Below are positions 62,147 through 64,000 of a DNA stretch of 64,000 bases, piece by piece. The translations under genes were made by a program, and so were the position numbers. Positions within the stretch are counted from its first letter, which is position 1. Each line of letters starts with the position of its first letter. The notes below the pieces were generated by a model. It was not told the DNA's origin. It worked only from the letters and a program-made list of their open reading frames with translations, and searched no databases. The stretch is from NCBI RefSeq assembly GCF_026016465.1, contig NZ_CP100390.1, forward strand, positions 1,154,001 to 1,218,000, read 5' to 3'. The DNA comes from Alkalimarinus alittae. GTDB lineage: Bacteria; Pseudomonadota; Gammaproteobacteria; Pseudomonadales; Oleiphilaceae.

Positions 62147-62492
62147 GTGCTACCAGTCAGTATTTATGGCGGTTTTGGTTTAAAGCGTGTGCGGTTTCGA
62201 ACCAAAACCAGTGCAAAAGTGAAGCATTGAAAGTACCGTACTTTAATACGCTTGAGTTGTGGGGCATCCCACATTAACGATTGAAATTAGCGTTTAAAAT
62301 TCTTCGCTTCAGTCTTCGTGCAAAAAGGATGAAGTGGAGTAAATATTAGAAGGTATGGATCACGGGAATAAGAGACTTTGGAGAAAGTATCAAAGTCCGA
62401 AGTGACTTCCACACCTAACCAATAGCAGCATAGGACAACAACAAAAGCGGCCAAAGAGCCGGCCGCTTTTGTTGTTGCCCATGTGCAAGGCG
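62141..62492 (+). repeat. ORF-less cassette (family copy f, cassette 12)
   Basis: A 352-bp copy that matches copy b (60637-60988) throughout by eye, including its attC with the CAAGGCGTTAGG end. Confidence 0.8.
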
Positions 62493-62498
62493 TTAGGT
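62413..62498 (+). other. attC site 12
   Basis: R-boxes ACCTAAC (62413) and GTTAGGT (62492); main type, 86 bp. Confidence 0.9.
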
Positions 62499-62849
62499 GT
62501 GCTACCAGACTGTATTTATGGTGTTTTTGGTTTTAACATTGTGCGATTGCGACCCAAAACCAGTGCAAAAGTGAAGCATTGAAAGTACCGTACTTTACTA
62601 CGCTTTAGTTGTGGGGCAACCCACATTAACGGTTGGATTAAGCGTTTAAAGTTCTTCGCTTCGGTCTTCGTGCAAGCACGCTAGAGTGGAGTAAAAATTT
62701 AAGGTGTGGATCACGGGAATAAGAGCCTTTGGAATAAAGGTCAAAGTCTGAAGTGGCGTCCACACCTAACAAGTAGCAGCATAGGACAACAACAAAAGCG
62801 GCCAAAGAGAAAAAGCTGGCCGTTTTTGTTGTTGCCCATGTGCAAAGCG
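62493..62849 (+). repeat. ORF-less cassette (family copy g, cassette 13)
   Basis: A 357-bp member combining features of the other types: hairpin TGGTTTT/AAAACCA as in copy c, AAAGTA/TACTTT as in copies a and b, TGTGGG/CCCACA with GCAA loop, and a 3' stem with extra wobbles (TTTGGA/TCTGAA). Confidence 0.78.
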
Positions 62850-62855
62850 TTATGT
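62764..62855 (+). other. attC site 13
   Basis: R-boxes ACCTAAC (62764) and GTTATGT (62849); main type, 92 bp. Confidence 0.9.
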
Positions 62856-62874
62856 GTAAGTAGAGTATTGAGAT

Positions 62875-63240
62875 ATGGAATTCCAAACGATCCCGGTTTT
62901 ACGAATATTTGATGTAGAAAAGGCTAATGAATTCTACCTAGAGTTTCTTGGCATGACCTTGGATTGGGAGCATCGCTTTGAAAAAGGTGCCCCAATTTAT
63001 ATGCAGGTATCAAAAGGTAATTTAGTATTACATCTTAGTGAGCATTCTGGTGATTGCACACCAGGAGGCAAAGTCTTTTTAAATGTCAGTGACTTTGACT
63101 CACTATTCAAAGAAATAACTTCCCGAAAGTATAAATACAACAAGCCTTCAGTAGAGTTAGCTCCATGGGGCAGTCGGACTTTCACTGTTATCGATCCATG
63201 TTCTAATAAGTTACTTTTTAATGAACTATCAAACACATAA
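62875..63240 (+). CDS. VOC (glyoxalase/bleomycin-resistance fold) protein (cassette 14)
   Basis: A 121-residue single VOC-domain protein: IPVLRIFDVEKANEFYLEFLGM, DWEHRFEKGAPIYMQVSKGNLVLHLSEH and the C-terminal WGSRTFTVIDPCSNKLLF. It resembles bleomycin-resistance proteins and small glyoxalase-superfamily proteins, which dimerise and bind or modify small molecules. The residues needed for a metal site (H in VLHLSEH, E in LLFNE) can be seen, but activity is not predictable. Resistance genes of this fold are typical integron cargo. Confidence 0.9.
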   Translation: MEFQTIPVLRIFDVEKANEFYLEFLGMTLDWEHRFEKGAPIYMQVSKGNLVLHLSEHSGDCTPGGKVFLNVSDFDSLFKEITSRKYKYNKPSVELAPWGSRTFTVIDPCSNKLLFNELSNT

Positions 63241-63326
63241 CAATCAGCAGCAAGGGACAACAACAAAAGCGGCCAAAGAGAAAAAGCCGGCCGTTTTTGT
63301 TGTTGCCCATGTGCAAAGCGTTATAT
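63235..63326 (+). other. attC site 14
   Basis: R-boxes ACATAAC (63235) and GTTATAT (63320); main type, 92 bp. Confidence 0.9.
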
Positions 63327-63345
63327 TTTTTAATAGGAGCATAAA

Positions 63346-63576
63346 TTGAAGGAAGGGGAGCCATCATGGATAGCACTTATTTACCCAGTTATTGCTATTC
63401 CTTTCAAATTACTAGCTCGTTATTTACCTCTACCAATAGCTATTTATTCATTTTTTGAAAGCAGTTGGTCACCAGTTTTGGTATACCTAGTTATAGTGGT
63501 GGTAGGTCTTGTTATTCTTCACTATTTTGAGAAATATACGTTAAAGAAGGTAAATGGTTGTTCAACTGAAATATAA
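63346..63576 (+). CDS. Small two-helix membrane protein (cassette 15)
   Basis: A 76-residue protein starting at TTG 63346, 6 nt after AGGAG; no ATG fits. Two hydrophobic helices (about 8-33 and 42-62) are separated by a short loop, and the C-terminal tail is basic. No family recognised. Its stop overlaps the R-box region of attC 15, as in compact cassettes. Confidence 0.65.
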   Translation: MKEGEPSWIALIYPVIAIPFKLLARYLPLPIAIYSFFESSWSPVLVYLVIVVVGLVILHYFEKYTLKKVNGCSTEI

Positions 63577-63702
63577 CAAGGCCAAGCAACATCAGCCATT
63601 TCATGGCTTGGACAGCCTTGCAGTCGTGCTTTTTGTGCATGGCTTCGCCATTGTTGCACAAAAATCACAACTACAAGTCTGCCGTTGTTGGCAGCGTTAG
63701 GT
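63571..63702 (+). other. attC site 15
   Basis: R-boxes ATATAAC (63571) and GTTAGGT (63696); 132 bp, longest of the array and a unique type. Confidence 0.85.
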
Positions 63703-64000
63703 GTGCTAAATCCTTGTATTTGTAGTGTATATTTTAAATGTTTGTAGGTATTCGAACCAAACTCAGTGCAAAAGTTAAGCATTGAAAGTACCGTACTTTA
63801 CTACGCTTTAGTTGTGGGGCAGCCCACATTAGCGATTAAAAATAGAGTTCAAAATTCTTCGCTTCAGTCTTTGTGCAAAATGGATAAAGTGGAGTAAATA
63901 TTAAACGGTGTGAGTCACGGGAATAAGAGCCTTTGGAGCAAGTATCAAAGTCCGAAGTGGCGTCCACACCTAACAAAAAGCATCATAGGACAACAACAAA
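63697..64000 (+). repeat. ORF-less cassette (family copy h, cassette 16), cut by window end
   Basis: The first 304 bp match copy a (57046 onward) by eye throughout; its attC begins at 63968 (ACCTAAC) and runs off the window. Confidence 0.8.

Larger units (their letters stand above)
55049..64000 (+). mobile_element. Chromosomal integron: integrase, attI and at least 16 cassettes
   Basis: The integrase gene (minus) is followed by 15 complete cassettes and a sixteenth cut by the window end, all with genes in plus orientation. Boundaries follow the GTTRRRY crossover rule, with the cut between G and TT. Cassettes: 1 56356-57045, 2 57046-57396, 3 57397-58126, 4 58127-58842, 5 58843-59345, 6 59346-59734, 7 59735-60636, 8 60637-60988, 9 60989-61346, 10 61347-61782, 11 61783-62140, 12 62141-62492, 13 62493-62849, 14 62850-63320, 15 63321-63696, 16 63697 to the window end. 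Most attC sites share one sequence type, as in chromosomal rather than mobile integrons. Confidence 0.95.

Noticed and set aside
57317-63702. Regular repeats as a CRISPR array
   Set aside because: Repeats are 85-130 bp imperfect palindromes with R-boxes and gene-sized spacing, that is attC sites; no cas genes are present.

Overview
The window is a chromosomal segment of a marine-type gammaproteobacterium (moderate to low GC by eye). Housekeeping genes (ppc, adk, tsaB, uppP, rsmJ, plsB, murI, acs) are of gammaproteobacterial type. A Marinobacter-like fatty acyl-CoA reductase, a sodium/solute symporter with its DUF4212 partner, four c-di-GMP enzymes and a chromosomal integron suggest the Oceanospirillales / lipid- and hydrocarbon-using marine groups. 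Genus and species cannot be assigned from the sequence alone. No rRNA, tRNA or CRISPR array was seen.

Layout. 1-5513 (minus): a sensory module of YfiR-like periplasmic protein, HAMP histidine kinase, REC-GGDEF-EAL protein and a TonB receptor cut by the window edge. 5737-14025 (plus): ppc, a YbaK-HDOD fusion, adk, tsaB, uppP, an unknown small protein and rsmJ. 14181-16658 (minus): plsB. 16904-22207 (plus): a Gld-type ABC exporter, murI and a binding lipoprotein. 22331-28920 (mostly minus): a DUF2156/methyltransferase pair, an apparently unannotated 34-residue membrane peptide with a leader ORF, and an HDOD-GAF-kinase followed by a REC-PAS-GGDEF-EAL protein. 29448-37966: FlhG-like ATPase, hydrolase, fatty acyl-CoA reductase, acs, its adjacent LuxR-type regulator and a diguanylate cyclase. 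38095-45053: a LysR regulator diverging from a six-gene acyl-CoA operon that resembles 4-hydroxyacyl-CoA catabolism (acyl-CoA dehydrogenase plus APH-type kinase). 45102-55002: a GAF-PAS-degenerate GGDEF-EAL protein, a decayed DUF748 gene, a CrbS/MxtR-like transporter-kinase hybrid and the DUF4212/symporter pair. Acs, its response regulator, the hybrid kinase and the symporter look like one acetate/short-acid regulon split over about 20 kb.

55049-64000 is a chromosomal integron. The integrase gene (minus) has all catalytic residues and a LexA box upstream. Next come three 17-bp palindromes, a candidate cassette promoter, an inferred attI core and 16 cassettes, all in plus orientation, the last cut by the window end. 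Eight cassettes carry genes: MntP, a DUF4124 protein, YefM-YoeB toxin-antitoxin, DUF3465, a zinc-ribbon protein, a NERD nuclease-like protein, a VOC protein and a small membrane protein. The other eight are copies of one ORF-less cassette of about 350 bp whose conserved inverted repeats change together between copies. This candidate structured-RNA cassette family is the most unusual element of the window.
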